A stretch of 64,000 nt of DNA from Pseudoflavonifractor intestinihominis (GCF_040096055.1 NZ_JBBMFK010000010.1:62001-126000); one strand, 5' to 3'. Shown: positions 33,912 through 42,591, counted from the first letter of the stretch. A program made the numbers and translations. The notes: a model not told the origin generated them from the sequence alone.

Positions 33912-34727
33912 TCACTTGATTTCGTAATCTTTTCCGAATTTCAGGTTGCTGAAGTCGATGCGGCGGGTGGGGGAGTCGTCCTCGTCCTCCTCGTCCTCGT
34001 CCCGGCGGCGGGCACGGCGGTCGCCACGGTGATCCCTGTGCTCCCGGCGCTCCGGCTGTTCCGGCTGCTCCTCCTTGTCCTTCCGGTCCATGCCCAGCAG
34101 TTCGGCGTACAGGCCGCCGTCCTCCTGGCTGTCGTCCTCGCCGCTGTCCTGCTCCGGCTCGTCCTGAGGCTCCTCGTCCTCCACCTTGGGCAGCTCGCCG
34201 GTCTCCTCCTCCACGATCTTCTCCATGGAGGACTGGATGTCCCGGGCGGTCTGGTCGGTCTGGCTGGGGGCGGGCGCGGTCATCTGGGACAGGCTGTTGA
34301 GATAGTCCATCTCATGCTGATAGAGCTCCTTCAGCTTGGCCACGTAGGCGGCGGTGGACTCCTTGGCGGCGTTGAGGCGCATCTGCTCGTTCTCCAGCTC
34401 CTGGCGCAGGCCGTCGATCTTGGCCCGGGCCTCGCCCTCGGCGGTGCCGATGAGCCGGTCCCGCTTCTCCTCCGCCTCACGGACGATCTCGTCCGCCGTC
34501 CGCTGGGCGGCCAGCAGGGCCTTGCGCATGCCCTCTTCGGTGGAACGGTACTCCTCCACCTTCTCCACCAGCACCTTCATCTTGCTCTTGAGGAGGGCAT
34601 TCTCCTTGTACAGGGCGGTGTAGTCCTCGGTAAGCTGGTCCAGGAACTCGTCCACCATGGCCATATTGTAGCCGCCGAAGCTGGCCTTGGCAAACGCGTG
34701 CTGAGAGACCTCCTGCGGTGTCATCAT
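33912..34727 (-). CDS. DivIVA domain-containing protein
   Basis: A 271-residue protein. The N-terminal DivIVA segment reads MMTPQEVSQHAFAKASFGGYN, with the usual FxxxxxGY pattern, followed by coiled coil (about residues 35-160) and an acidic, basic-rich C-terminal tail with RRIDFSNLKFG at the end. DivIVA proteins bind curved membranes at poles and septa. ATG 34727 is preferred to TTG 34733 because GGGGG lies 8 bases away. It follows sepF in the division cluster. Confidence 0.9.
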   Translation of the reverse strand: MMTPQEVSQHAFAKASFGGYNMAMVDEFLDQLTEDYTALYKENALLKSKMKVLVEKVEEYRSTEEGMRKALLAAQRTADEIVREAEEKRDRLIGTAEGEARAKIDGLRQELENEQMRLNAAKESTAAYVAKLKELYQHEMDYLNSLSQMTAPAPSQTDQTARDIQSSMEKIVEEETGELPKVEDEEPQDEPEQDSGEDDSQEDGGLYAELLGMDRKDKEEQPEQPERREHRDHRGDRRARRRDEDEEDEDDSPTRRIDFSNLKFGKDYEIK

Positions 34728-34828
34728 ATCCAATTCCCCCGTTTCTCTTTAAAAAAGGGTACAAAATCTTTGCCCCAGCCGGTGCTTCACACCGTCCGGG
34801 GACGGCTTTTTCTTCGCGCTGTCAGCTG

Positions 34829-35314
34829 TTAAAAGTACAGCCCGTTGTTCTCCAGTTCGTCGATTAAATCGCCTAAAATGTCCACGTTGTAGGGCGTGAT
34901 GATGTAGGTGGAGATGGCCACCTTCTTGATCTTGCCCTCGTTGGCGTAGGCCACGCCGGACAGGAAGTCCAGCAGGCGGCGGGCGATGTCCTTGTTGGTC
35001 TGCTCCAGATTGAGGACCACGGTGCGCTTCTCCCGCAGGTGGTCGGCAATCTCGGCGGCGTTCTCGAAGCGGTCGGGCTTCACCAGCACCACCTGGAGCT
35101 GGGTGGTGGTGTGGATGTTGACCACCTTGTTGCTCCGGCGGGGCTCCTCCTGCTGGAAGATGCTGCCGGAATTGTCCATCTTGGCGGAGGCGCTCTTCTC
35201 CCGGCGCTGCTCCCGGTCGCCCCGGGTGACCGGCTCATAGTCCTCCTCGTAATCCTCTTCATCCTCGTCCTCATAGGGACGGGCGAGGCGCTTCAGTTCA
35301 TCAATAAAACCCAT
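34829..35314 (-). CDS. sepF: Cell division protein SepF
   Basis: A 161-residue FtsZ-binding, membrane-associated division protein. It starts MGFIDELKRLARPYEDE with a short amphipathic membrane helix, then an acidic linker, and the conserved SepF fold with NLEQTNKDIARRLLDFLSGVAYAN near residues 95-120. It bundles and aligns FtsZ filaments. The neighbours yggS upstream and divIVA downstream are the usual partners. Confidence 0.95.
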   Translation of the reverse strand: MGFIDELKRLARPYEDEDEEDYEEDYEPVTRGDREQRREKSASAKMDNSGSIFQQEEPRRSNKVVNIHTTTQLQVVLVKPDRFENAAEIADHLREKRTVVLNLEQTNKDIARRLLDFLSGVAYANEGKIKKVAISTYIITPYNVDILGDLIDELENNGLYF

Positions 35315-35333
35315 GGTCGGTTACCCCCATCAA

Positions 35334-36050
35334 TCAGCCTTGGCTCTGCTTTGTCATGGGCGGCCGGGGGCCGAAGAGTGCGGTGCCCACCCGGACGTGG
35401 GTGGCGCCTTCCCGCACGGCGTCCTCATAGTCGCCGCTCATTCCCATGGACAGGCAGTCCATATCAGTTACATTATGGTCCAAAGCCGTTCTTATGTCAA
35501 CATAAAGGCGATACATTTCGGCAAAAAAATGTCGGTTTTCTCCGGCAACATGGGCCGCAGGCGGAATTGCCATGAGCCCCCGCAGGCGGACGTGGGGCAT
35601 CTCCGCCGCCAGCCTGGCCAGCTCCAGGGCGTTTTCCGGGGCCACGCCGCTCTTGGACGCCTCGCCGCCCACGTTGATCTCCAGCAGGATGTCCTGCACC
35701 AGGTCCAGCTTGGCCGCCTGGGCCTCCACCGCCTCCAGCAGGCGGGGGGAGTCCACCGACTCGATCATATCCACCCGGCCCACCACATACTTGACCTTGT
35801 TGGTCTGGAGGTGGCCGATGAAGTGGAGGGCGGCGCCGGCGTAGGCGTCGTCGTCCAGATGGGCGGTCATCTCCTGGACCCGGTTCTCACCGCACACCGT
35901 GATGCCGGCGGCTATGGCCTGCCGGATGGTATCCGAGGTCTGGACCTTGGTGGCGGCCACCAGGGTGACCTCCGCCGGGTCCCGGCCCACCTCCAAAGCG
36001 GCGGCGGCAATCTTTCTCTTTACAGCTTCCACACGTTCGGGCAGCGTCAT
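35334..36050 (-). CDS. yggS: YggS family pyridoxal phosphate homeostasis protein
   Basis: A 238-residue single-domain PLP-binding TIM-barrel protein. The PLP lysine lies in VTLVAATKVQT near residue 36, then GENRVQEM near residue 52, HFIGHLQTNKV near residue 75, and RGLMAIPP near residue 170. It buffers PLP without known catalytic activity and is normally found beside sepF. The start at 36050 follows GGAGG. Confidence 0.95.
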   Translation of the reverse strand: MTLPERVEAVKRKIAAAALEVGRDPAEVTLVAATKVQTSDTIRQAIAAGITVCGENRVQEMTAHLDDDAYAGAALHFIGHLQTNKVKYVVGRVDMIESVDSPRLLEAVEAQAAKLDLVQDILLEINVGGEASKSGVAPENALELARLAAEMPHVRLRGLMAIPPAAHVAGENRHFFAEMYRLYVDIRTALDHNVTDMDCLSMGMSGDYEDAVREGATHVRVGTALFGPRPPMTKQSQG

Positions 36051-36083
36051 CGCTCCGCACCTCCATATTCAGGCGAGAGGCCC

Positions 36084-37340
36084 TCAGCCTCTTACCACTT
36101 TTCCGTCGTACAGGTCCTCGCCGGAGAGGATCAGCTCGTCTCCGGCCCGGAGGGACCGTTTGGCCTCATTGTTGTCCCCGGGCGCCACTTCCACCGGGTT
36201 GACCAGGTAGTAGTCCTCCTCGTCGTCCACGATGTCCACCGGCTTGAACTCCGCCCGGGCGCCCACCACCACGTACACGCCCCACGCTCCGCTCTCGTCC
36301 TGATAGAGGGCGTTCTTGGGCACGCGGATCCCGGTGGTGCTGCTGTATACCAGGCTCACCGTCTGCTGCCGGAGCAGGGTGGTATCCGAGAGGAACTCCT
36401 TGCTGGAGAGCACCACCACCACTTTCCCGTTCTCCGGGTCGCTGATGCGCTCCACCGTCATGTCCACCTGGCCGGACCAGTCCCGGGAGAAGCGGACCGT
36501 GACCTTCTTCTTGTCGTCCCGCAGGTTGGCCAGCTCGCCCGCGTCGGCCTCGTCCAGCACGCAGGCAAAGTACCACTTGGCGCTGGTGATGAGCTTGCCC
36601 ACCGTGCCGCTCTCCGGGGTGACCGTGTTCTGCTCCAGCTCCGCCAGCTGGGAGGGGGTGATGGTCTCCAGCATGGCAGGGGTGATCAGGCTCTCCCAGC
36701 CGTCCACCATGCCGGAGAAGATGCCCGACCGGTCGGTGATCACGGAGGTGGTGTCCTGTCCGGCGGCGGAGGTGAGGGCCTGGATCTGGCTCTCCAGTTC
36801 GGTCTTGGCCGTCTGAAGGTCGGTGACATCCCCGGTGGAGGAGTAATCCCGCTTGTACACCAGGGTACGCAGCTCCATGGTGTTCTCCTCCAGGCTGGTG
36901 AAGTCCCGGGTGGCCACCGAGGACCGCAGGGATGCGATGCGGGTGAGAATATCCTCAGACAGTTTGGCGTTGTCCGATATGTCGTCGGCGTGGCCCAGGG
37001 AGTAGTTGATCTGCTCCAGCTCCTGGCTGAGGGCGTCCAGCTGCTGCCGCCGCTCCAGAGCGGAGGCGTCCTGATAGAGGTAGGCCACCGTCTGGCCCAC
37101 GCCCACCCGCTCCCCTTCGGCGGGCAGCACGTCCGCCAGCCCCGACCGGGCGGGCAGCACATACTCATCCCGCACCAGGAGACCGGTGGCCTCTGTGGCC
37201 TGGTCCAGGGTGTAGGTATAGCAGGTCATGGTGACCATCCGGTCTGTGAAGCTCTGCCAGGCGTACACAAACAGGTACACCAGCACCGCGCCCAGCAGCA
37301 CCAGCATGACCACTCGGTTGACGATCTTGCCCTCTTTCAT
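36084..37340 (-). CDS. HlyD-family periplasmic adaptor-like membrane protein
   Basis: A 418-residue protein with one N-terminal membrane helix (VVMLVLLGAVLVYLFVYAW) and a large extracytoplasmic part. The start of a biotinyl-lipoyl-like hairpin (LPARSGLADVLPAEGERVGVGQTVA) is near residue 60, then coiled coil and a beta-barrel ending. It is annotated by similarity as an efflux adaptor, but no transporter lies nearby; it heads the cluster with yggS, sepF and divIVA, where such proteins recur in related genomes, so a cell-envelope or division role is likely. The ribosome site is GGAGGAG. Confidence 0.75.
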   Translation of the reverse strand: MKEGKIVNRVVMLVLLGAVLVYLFVYAWQSFTDRMVTMTCYTYTLDQATEATGLLVRDEYVLPARSGLADVLPAEGERVGVGQTVAYLYQDASALERRQQLDALSQELEQINYSLGHADDISDNAKLSEDILTRIASLRSSVATRDFTSLEENTMELRTLVYKRDYSSTGDVTDLQTAKTELESQIQALTSAAGQDTTSVITDRSGIFSGMVDGWESLITPAMLETITPSQLAELEQNTVTPESGTVGKLITSAKWYFACVLDEADAGELANLRDDKKKVTVRFSRDWSGQVDMTVERISDPENGKVVVVLSSKEFLSDTTLLRQQTVSLVYSSTTGIRVPKNALYQDESGAWGVYVVVGARAEFKPVDIVDDEEDYYLVNPVEVAPGDNNEAKRSLRAGDELILSGEDLYDGKVVRG

Positions 37341-37396
37341 GGGATGCTCCTCCAGGGAATCGAAATCTGTCTGTCAATAATGGCGTTCTATGGAAT

Positions 37397-37425
37397 AATA
37401 TACGGCGGCAGAGCCCGGCCTGCAA
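37397..37425 (-). promoter_or_regulatory. Promoter of the division cluster
   Basis: TTGCAG (37420-37425), a 17-bp spacer and TATATT (37397-37402) on the minus strand, about 57 bp before the adaptor gene. Repeat element B begins just beyond it. Confidence 0.62.
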
Positions 37426-37462
37426 GTCCCTCCGAAGAGATCCCCCGAACTTCTTTCCCCGG

Positions 37463-37515
37463 GCCTTCCCCCTGGGGGGAAGGTGGCTGGCCGAAGGCCA
37501 GACGGATGAGGGGAA
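37463..37515 (+). repeat. Interspersed palindromic repeat, TGGCC/GGCCA variant, left border of element B
   Basis: Head CCTTCCCCCTGGGGGGAAGG, hairpin TGGCCgaAGGCCA, tail GACGGATGAGGGG. Confidence 0.85.
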
Positions 37516-37528
37516 CGGCCTCCGGCGG

Positions 37529-37824
37529 GGTACTTTTCTCCGGCGAAAAGTACCCAAAAGCCGCCGGGGACACAGGGGCGGAGGGCCCTGTTAGGGCCAA
37601 ACGCCCCCGTTTCCCCGGACCCCTTTCGGAGTACGTCCGGCGGCGGCAGTGTCCAAGAAGCCGCCGTATTTGAGAGCAGTTACTATGCCGGTTCGGCTGG
37701 TCAGTGTCGTGACTGCATCGCCCGAGCAGGGTCAACCCCCAGACTTGTAAACCGCTGCAATTCAATCACCGTTCTCAATGCCGCACGCAGTCTCTGCGCC
37801 GTGCTTCAGCCTCCGGTCGAGGCA
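37529..37824. repeat. Duplicated non-coding block, copy B
   Basis: 296 bp matching copy A (17194-17490) along its full length, roughly 85-90 percent identical by eye, with the same opening palindrome GTACTTTTctccggcgAAAAGTAC and closing CGTGCTTCAGC...GTCGAGGCA region. Like A it is bordered by the interspersed hairpins. Confidence 0.8.
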
Positions 37825-37828
37825 ACCA

Positions 37829-37883
37829 AGCCTTCCCCCTGGGGGGAAGGTGCCCCAGTGCGCACACTGGGGCGGATGAGGGG
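37829..37883 (+). repeat. Interspersed palindromic repeat, CCCCAGTG/CACTGGGG variant
   Basis: Head AGCCTTCCCCCTGGGGGGAA, variable hairpin CCCCAGTGcgcaCACTGGGG, tail GGATGAGGGG. Confidence 0.82.
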
Positions 37884-37903
37884 GCGCCCTGTTGACTTGC
37901 CGC

Positions 37904-37956
37904 AGTCCCCCTCATCAGTCACGCTTTGCGTGACAGCTTCCCCCGAGAGGGAAGCC
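37904..37956 (-). repeat. Interspersed palindromic repeat in inverted orientation, right border of element B
   Basis: GTCCCCCTCATC, hairpin GTCACGCtttGCGTGAC, then AGCTTCCCCC...AGGGAAGCC, the reverse form of the repeat, matching the right border of element A. Confidence 0.82.
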
Positions 37957-38018
37957 AAAGGAGAACATCACGTCAAAGCCTTCGCCCTGGGGAAAGGCCT
38001 CCTGCCCGAGCGCCCTGC

Positions 38019-38252
38019 TCAGACCCCTTCGCTCTGGCTCATATCCACGGGCCGCTCAGGGGTAATGGTGGAGATTGCATGTTTATAGATCATCTGCTGT
38101 TTGCCGTCGGTGATGAGAAACACCACAAAGGCGTCAAAGCCGGCCACCTGGCCCCGGAGCTGGTAGCCGTTCATCAAAAAGAACGTGACATTGGCCCGGG
38201 TGCGGTTGAGGCGGGTGAGGAAGAGGTCCTGGAGGTTGTTTGTCTTCTGCAT
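38019..38252 (-). CDS. hfq: RNA chaperone Hfq
   Basis: A 77-residue Sm-like protein from ATG 38252. It shows the core QDLFLTRLNRTRANVTFFL, then MNGYQLRGQVAGFDAFVV and the Sm2 hallmark YKHAISTI, with a short C-terminal tail. Hfq presents small RNAs to mRNAs. It follows miaA, the usual order. The ribosome site AAAGGA is somewhat distant. Confidence 0.96.
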   Translation of the reverse strand: MQKTNNLQDLFLTRLNRTRANVTFFLMNGYQLRGQVAGFDAFVVFLITDGKQQMIYKHAISTITPERPVDMSQSEGV

Positions 38253-38300
38253 ACTAAGTACATTCCTTTCTCTCTGGTGGGACAGGCCCACGGAATGCCC

Positions 38301-39236
38301 TTATAGTAATCCAGTTTCTTCCAAATATGCCGTCGAATTTTGGAGGGCCATTGAAAAATCTGGTATTTTCTCCCAGACGATCCACCTCACCGACGGCTCC
38401 CGGCGGAACCAGGTCAGCTGCCGCTTGGCGTACTGCCGGGAGCGGAGCTTGATCTCCTCTGCGGCCTCGCCCACCGGGCGGCCCTCCCGCAGGGCGGCGG
38501 CCATCTCCTTGTAGCCGATGGCCTGCATGGCGGTGCAGCGCTCCGGCACGCCGGAGGAGAGCAGTCCCTCCACCTCCTCCACCAGCCCGGCGGCCATCAT
38601 CTGGTCCACCCGGCGGTCGATGCGCTCCCACATGTCCGCCCGGTCGGCAAAGGTCAGGCCGATACGCACCGCCTCATACCGGGGCGGCAGGGCGGCAGTG
38701 CGGCGGTCGTGGTCCGTGATGGTCTCGCCCGTCTCGTGCCATACCTCCAGGGCCCGGATAATCCGCTTCTCGTCTGCCAGGTGGAGCCTGGCGGCCCGCT
38801 GGGGGTCCACCTGCTCCAGCTCCCGGTAGAGGGCCTCGATGCCCTCCCGCTCCGCCCGGTCCTGGAGTTTCTGCCGCCACACTCCGGTGAAGGCGGCAAA
38901 TTCCCGCCCGGCCAACAGGTTGTCGATATACATGCCGGTGCCCCCCGCCACAATGGGCAGCTTTCCCCGGGCGAGGATGTCCTCCACGCAGGCGGTGGCC
39001 TCCTCCACGTAGCGGGCCACCGAGTAGTCCTCGCCGGGGTCGGCCACGTCCAGCATGTGGTGGGGCACCCCGTCCATCTCCTCCGCCGTGGGCTTGGCGG
39101 TGCCGATGTCCATGCGGCGGTAGATCTGCATGGAGTCGGCGCTCACCACCTCGCCCCCTGTGGCCTTGGCCAGAGCCACCGCCAGGGCGGTCTTGCCCGA
39201 GGCGGTGGGGCCGCAGATGACCAGCAGCTTGGCCAC
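38301..39236 (-). CDS. miaA: tRNA dimethylallyltransferase
   Basis: Adds dimethylallyl to A37 of tRNAs that read U-starting codons; 311 residues. The P-loop is GPTASGKTALAVALA at residue 8, followed by the DSMQIYRRMDIGTAKP motif and PHHMLDVADP, all classic. Its product is the substrate of MiaB, whose gene lies about 6 kb upstream in the same cluster. Overlap-free, 26 bases after the small gene. Confidence 0.97.
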   Translation of the reverse strand: MAKLLVICGPTASGKTALAVALAKATGGEVVSADSMQIYRRMDIGTAKPTAEEMDGVPHHMLDVADPGEDYSVARYVEEATACVEDILARGKLPIVAGGTGMYIDNLLAGREFAAFTGVWRQKLQDRAEREGIEALYRELEQVDPQRAARLHLADEKRIIRALEVWHETGETITDHDRRTAALPPRYEAVRIGLTFADRADMWERIDRRVDQMMAAGLVEEVEGLLSSGVPERCTAMQAIGYKEMAAALREGRPVGEAAEEIKLRSRQYAKRQLTWFRREPSVRWIVWEKIPDFSMALQNSTAYLEETGLL

Positions 39237-39261
39237 GGTCCCAGCTCCTTTCTTTCCCGGG

Positions 39262-39519
39262 TCAGCCCATTCTCTCCGCCCGCTCCAGGGCGGAGAGAAT
39301 GGCGGCGTTGGTCAGCTTTTCCGCCATCAGCTCCCGGAATGTCACAGTTTTTTCCTTTCCTGCCGCCCGCAGGGCCTGCAGCTCCCCGGGGATGGCCGCC
39401 TGTCGGGCCTCCAGACCGGCCCACATGCGCTCCAGCGCGCCCAGGCGCTTCACCCCCGCGTCGTAGTGTTCGGGAGGCAGGACGTAGCCCGTCCCCTCCC
39501 GGGTGGTCAGCGTTTCCAT
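39262..39519 (-). CDS. Small conserved protein between mutL and miaA
   Basis: An 85-residue, mostly helical and charged protein (AGVKRLGALERMWAGLEARQ, then LMAEKLTNAAILSALERAE) starting at ATG 39519 behind GAGGAG. No cysteine, no signal, no membrane segment. I do not recognise the family. The 13-base gap to mutL indicates translation within the repair operon. Confidence 0.68.
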   Translation of the reverse strand: METLTTREGTGYVLPPEHYDAGVKRLGALERMWAGLEARQAAIPGELQALRAAGKEKTVTFRELMAEKLTNAAILSALERAERMG

Positions 39520-39532
39520 TCACATGCTCCTC

Positions 39533-41596
39533 TCACGCCCGCTTGAACTGCTTCTCCAGCTGCCCGCGGGTCAGCTCAATGGCCACCGGGCGGCCGTGGG
39601 GGCAGTATTTGACCTCTCCCCGCATCACCGCCCCGGCCACCTTCTCCAGCTCCTGGGGGCCGTTCTTCTGTCCCCCCTTGATGGCCGCCTTGCAGGCCAT
39701 GGTGTGCATCAGCTCGTCCCGGGCGGCGTCCGGGTTGGCCCGGCCGGTGGTCAGCAGCTTGGCGGCGATCTCCTCCAGGGTGGCGGGCACGTCCTCCGCA
39801 TCCACGTCGCTGGGCGCGGCCCGGACGATAATGGCCCCGCCGCCGAAGTCCTCGGCGTCAAAGCCGAACTGGGCGAGCAGCGGCAGGTTCTGGAGCAGCA
39901 CCGCCCCCTCCTCGGCGGGCGGGGTGAACACCGCCGGGGTCAGCAGGCTCTGCACCATAGGCTTGTAGCCCTGGGCCTTGAGGCGGTCAAAGTTCATCCG
40001 CTCGTGGGCGGCGTGCTTGTCGATGAGCAGGATCTTGTCCCCCTGCTCCACAATGATATAGGTGTTGAGCACCTCTCCCGCCACCCGCCAGGGGATCTCC
40101 TCCTCCCGGGGCTGCGGTGGGACGGGCTCCGGCTCAGCGACGGGTGCAGCGGCCTCCTGTGCCGGAGGAACCGGCTTCGCCTCGGGCTCCTGCACCGGCG
40201 CCTGGGGGGCGGGCTCTTCCTCCGGCGCCTTCGCCGGAGCCTGGGAGACAGCCTTTGCCTCCGGGACGGGCCCCCGCTCCGGCACGGCGGCCGCCTCCGG
40301 CCGCTCCCGCGGTTCGGCCGCCGGGGCCTGCGCCATGGGCTGGAGGATCTCCCGGACTGTGGGCACCTGGAAATTGGGCCTGTGCTCCGTGGGCCGCTCC
40401 TCCGGCTTCCGCCGGGCGGAGGGGGGCGCCGTCCTGGGTGCGGCAAAGTCATGAAGCGGCAGCCCGCCCCGCTCACCGGCGGCGCTCCGGCGGTACTCCT
40501 GGGCCGTCATGGTGCGGAAGGTGGTCTGGTTGGGGGTGACGGTGTCGTGTCCGGCGGAGGGGGCCAGCCGCCCGGCGGGGCGGCCCACTTCGGCCTGGAC
40601 ATGGCTCTTGTCCCCCTCCAGGGCGGAGAGAACGGCGTAGTACACGGCGGAAAACACCTGCCGCTCGCTGCCGAACTTGACCTCCTGCTTGGTGGGGTGG
40701 ACGTTCACGTCCACGCCGCTCAGGCGGCAGGTGAGATGGAGCACGCAGGCGGGGAATTTGCCCACCATCTTCTGGTTCTGGTAGGCCTCCTCCAGGGCGG
40801 CCATCATGGTGCGGCTCTTCACGTACCGGCCGTTGACAAAGAAGTGCTGGTAGCCCCGGGTGGCCCGGCAGCAGGCGGGCAGGGAGGTGAAGCCGGTGAC
40901 CGTCATGTCCTCCCCGGAGCCCTTCACCTCGATGAGGCCCAGGGCCAGGTCCCGGCCCAGGACGGAGTAGACGGCGCTCTTGAGCTGGCCGTCGCCGGGG
41001 GTGAGCAGCTCCTGCTTGCCGTCCCGCAGGAATTTGATGGACACCTCCGGGTGGGCCAGGGCCAGCCGCTGGACCATGGCGAACACGGCGGCCCCCTCGG
41101 CGGCGTCCTTTTTCATGAACTTGAGCCGGGCCGGGGTATTGAAGAACAGGTCCCGCACCACCATGGTGGTGCCCACGGGGCAGCCCGCCTCCTCCCGACT
41201 GACGGTCACGCCCCCCTCCAGGCTGAGGGCGGCCCCCAGGTCCTCCGCCGCCGTGCGGGTGAGCAGGTCCACCCGGGACACGGCGGAGATGGCCGCCAGA
41301 GCCTCGCCCCGGAAGCCCAGGGTGCCGATGGCCTCCAGGTCGTGCTCGGTGCGGATTTTGCTGGTGGCGTGGCGGAGAAAGGCGGTCTCCGCCTCGCCGG
41401 CGGCGATGCCGCAGCCGTTGTCGGTGACCCGGATGAGGGACATGCCCCCCCGCTGGATCTCCACGGTGACGGTCTCCGCCCCGGCGTCAATGGCGTTCTC
41501 CACCAGCTCCTTCACCACGCTGGCGGGCCGCTCCACCACCTCGCCGGCGGCGATCAGGTCGGCAACATGGGGGTCTAACTGTTGAATATGTGGCAT
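39533..41596 (-). CDS. mutL: DNA mismatch repair protein MutL
   Basis: A 687-residue MutL starting at ATG 41596 behind AAGGAG. The N-terminal GHKL ATPase shows ELVENAIDAGA near residue 35 and GFRGEALAAI near residue 90. The middle is a Pro/Glu/Ala-rich linker (about residues 350-500). The C-terminal dimerisation domain carries DKHAAHERMNFD near residue 525 and CPHGRPVA near residue 665, the metal-dependent endonuclease motifs of organisms without MutH. It nicks DNA to start excision of mismatches found by MutS. Confidence 0.96.
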   Translation of the reverse strand: MPHIQQLDPHVADLIAAGEVVERPASVVKELVENAIDAGAETVTVEIQRGGMSLIRVTDNGCGIAAGEAETAFLRHATSKIRTEHDLEAIGTLGFRGEALAAISAVSRVDLLTRTAAEDLGAALSLEGGVTVSREEAGCPVGTTMVVRDLFFNTPARLKFMKKDAAEGAAVFAMVQRLALAHPEVSIKFLRDGKQELLTPGDGQLKSAVYSVLGRDLALGLIEVKGSGEDMTVTGFTSLPACCRATRGYQHFFVNGRYVKSRTMMAALEEAYQNQKMVGKFPACVLHLTCRLSGVDVNVHPTKQEVKFGSERQVFSAVYYAVLSALEGDKSHVQAEVGRPAGRLAPSAGHDTVTPNQTTFRTMTAQEYRRSAAGERGGLPLHDFAAPRTAPPSARRKPEERPTEHRPNFQVPTVREILQPMAQAPAAEPRERPEAAAVPERGPVPEAKAVSQAPAKAPEEEPAPQAPVQEPEAKPVPPAQEAAAPVAEPEPVPPQPREEEIPWRVAGEVLNTYIIVEQGDKILLIDKHAAHERMNFDRLKAQGYKPMVQSLLTPAVFTPPAEEGAVLLQNLPLLAQFGFDAEDFGGGAIIVRAAPSDVDAEDVPATLEEIAAKLLTTGRANPDAARDELMHTMACKAAIKGGQKNGPQELEKVAGAVMRGEVKYCPHGRPVAIELTRGQLEKQFKRA

Positions 41597-41613
41597 ATGG
41601 GACTCCTTTTCCA

Positions 41614-42324
41614 TCAAGACGATACCCCCCGGACCACAGTGATGAGCTCTGCGGCGTTGAGGACCATGTGCAGCCCCACGGCACTCCAGATGGAGCCGCC
41701 GTTGTCGTAGCACCAGCACAGGGCCAGGGACATGGGCAGGTACTCCACCGCCAGCAGCAGGTACCGCGGGTCCGCGCCGGTGGGCTGGAACACGTACCGC
41801 CACACGCAGGCCAGGGCGTACACCAGGGCGGTGACCGCATAGGCCAGCACCCGGTTCTCCCGCCGCAGGGCGCCGAACAGGAGCCCCCGGAACAGGGTCT
41901 CCTCGATCAGGGGCATGAGCACCACCAGCAGCACAGTGGTGGCGGCGGGGGAGAGGAGGTACTCCTGCATGTACTGCATGGGGATGGGGTTTTCCACCGG
42001 CAGGGGCAGCAGCCCGGCCAGAAAGCCCAGGGCCAGCGCCCCCACCAGGCCGGTGACAAAGGCGAAGGCGTTCTCCGGCAGCCAGTCCACCAGCAGGGAG
42101 AAGCCGTGGCGCAGAAAGGACCAGAACACCAGCAGGGCCAGGGCAAAGAGGAGGGCGTAGTACACCACGTTGGCCTCCGCCGCCGGGACCTCCGCGTCCC
42201 CCAGCAGCGCCCGCTGGGCCCAGGCGTTCAGGTAGGGGAACACAAGGAGGTACAGGGCAAAGAACACCCAGCCCCGTTTCCGCTCGGAGCCGGTCATCTG
42301 GGGCCGCCAGGCGCGCTGTGTCAC
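41614..42324 (-). CDS. CPBP-type intramembrane metalloprotease (CAAX-protease-like)
   Basis: A 236-residue multi-spanning protein from GTG 42324 (behind GGAGGG). The family hallmark IEETLFRGLLFGAL (EExxxR) lies near residue 150, and a second conserved segment HMVLNAAE near the C-terminus provides the FxxxN/HxxxN histidine pair. It sits between mutS and mutL, 17 bases before mutL, so it may be co-transcribed with repair genes by chance. Substrate unknown; bacteriocin or signalling-peptide processing is typical of the family. Confidence 0.85.
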   Translation of the reverse strand: MTQRAWRPQMTGSERKRGWVFFALYLLVFPYLNAWAQRALLGDAEVPAAEANVVYYALLFALALLVFWSFLRHGFSLLVDWLPENAFAFVTGLVGALALGFLAGLLPLPVENPIPMQYMQEYLLSPAATTVLLVVLMPLIEETLFRGLLFGALRRENRVLAYAVTALVYALACVWRYVFQPTGADPRYLLLAVEYLPMSLALCWCYDNGGSIWSAVGLHMVLNAAELITVVRGVSS

Positions 42325-42591
42325 AGTATGTCCCTCCTCTCTGTGGTTTGATAAACGAGTGGTACCAAAGCCTTTCCCCTGCGGCGGCTCCATCTTCTCA
42401 AAGGCGCCTCGCAGAGTTCGCGCCCGCAGGCGCGAATAAAGTGAAATCTGTTTTCTCCGGCGACATGCGCGTCGGAGAAAACACTTCTCAGCCCGCAAGT
42501 GTGGAATCTGCCTGCCAATGGCGGGCAGATTATGCGCGCGGCGGGCTGCATCCTGCTCGAAAAAGCGGCTTTACCGTTTTTTCGACTGTTT
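42325..42591. other. Spacer before mutS end with three inverted repeats
   Basis: No gene is evident. TGTTTTCTCCG pairs with CGGAGAAAACA (42449-42483), ATCTGCC pairs with GGCAGAT (42508-42533), and TCGAAAAAgCGG pairs with CCGttTTTTCGA (42557-42585). The last may stop mutS transcription in either direction. Confidence 0.55.

Noticed and set aside
34734..34828. GC hairpin between sepF and divIVA as a terminator
   Set aside because: It lacks a clean T-run in the reading direction and both genes are usually co-expressed; at most an attenuator.
42355..42368. GAGTGGTACC resembling a T-box core
   Set aside because: No specifier stem, no terminator in the right place, and no synthetase or amino-acid gene follows on that strand.
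35525..42483. Similar GCCGGAGAAAAC stretches in yggS and in the spacer near 42.46 kb
   Set aside because: In yggS the stretch codes for the family-typical GENR...FF residues, so the likeness to the spacer hairpin is probably chance or at most a short shared motif.
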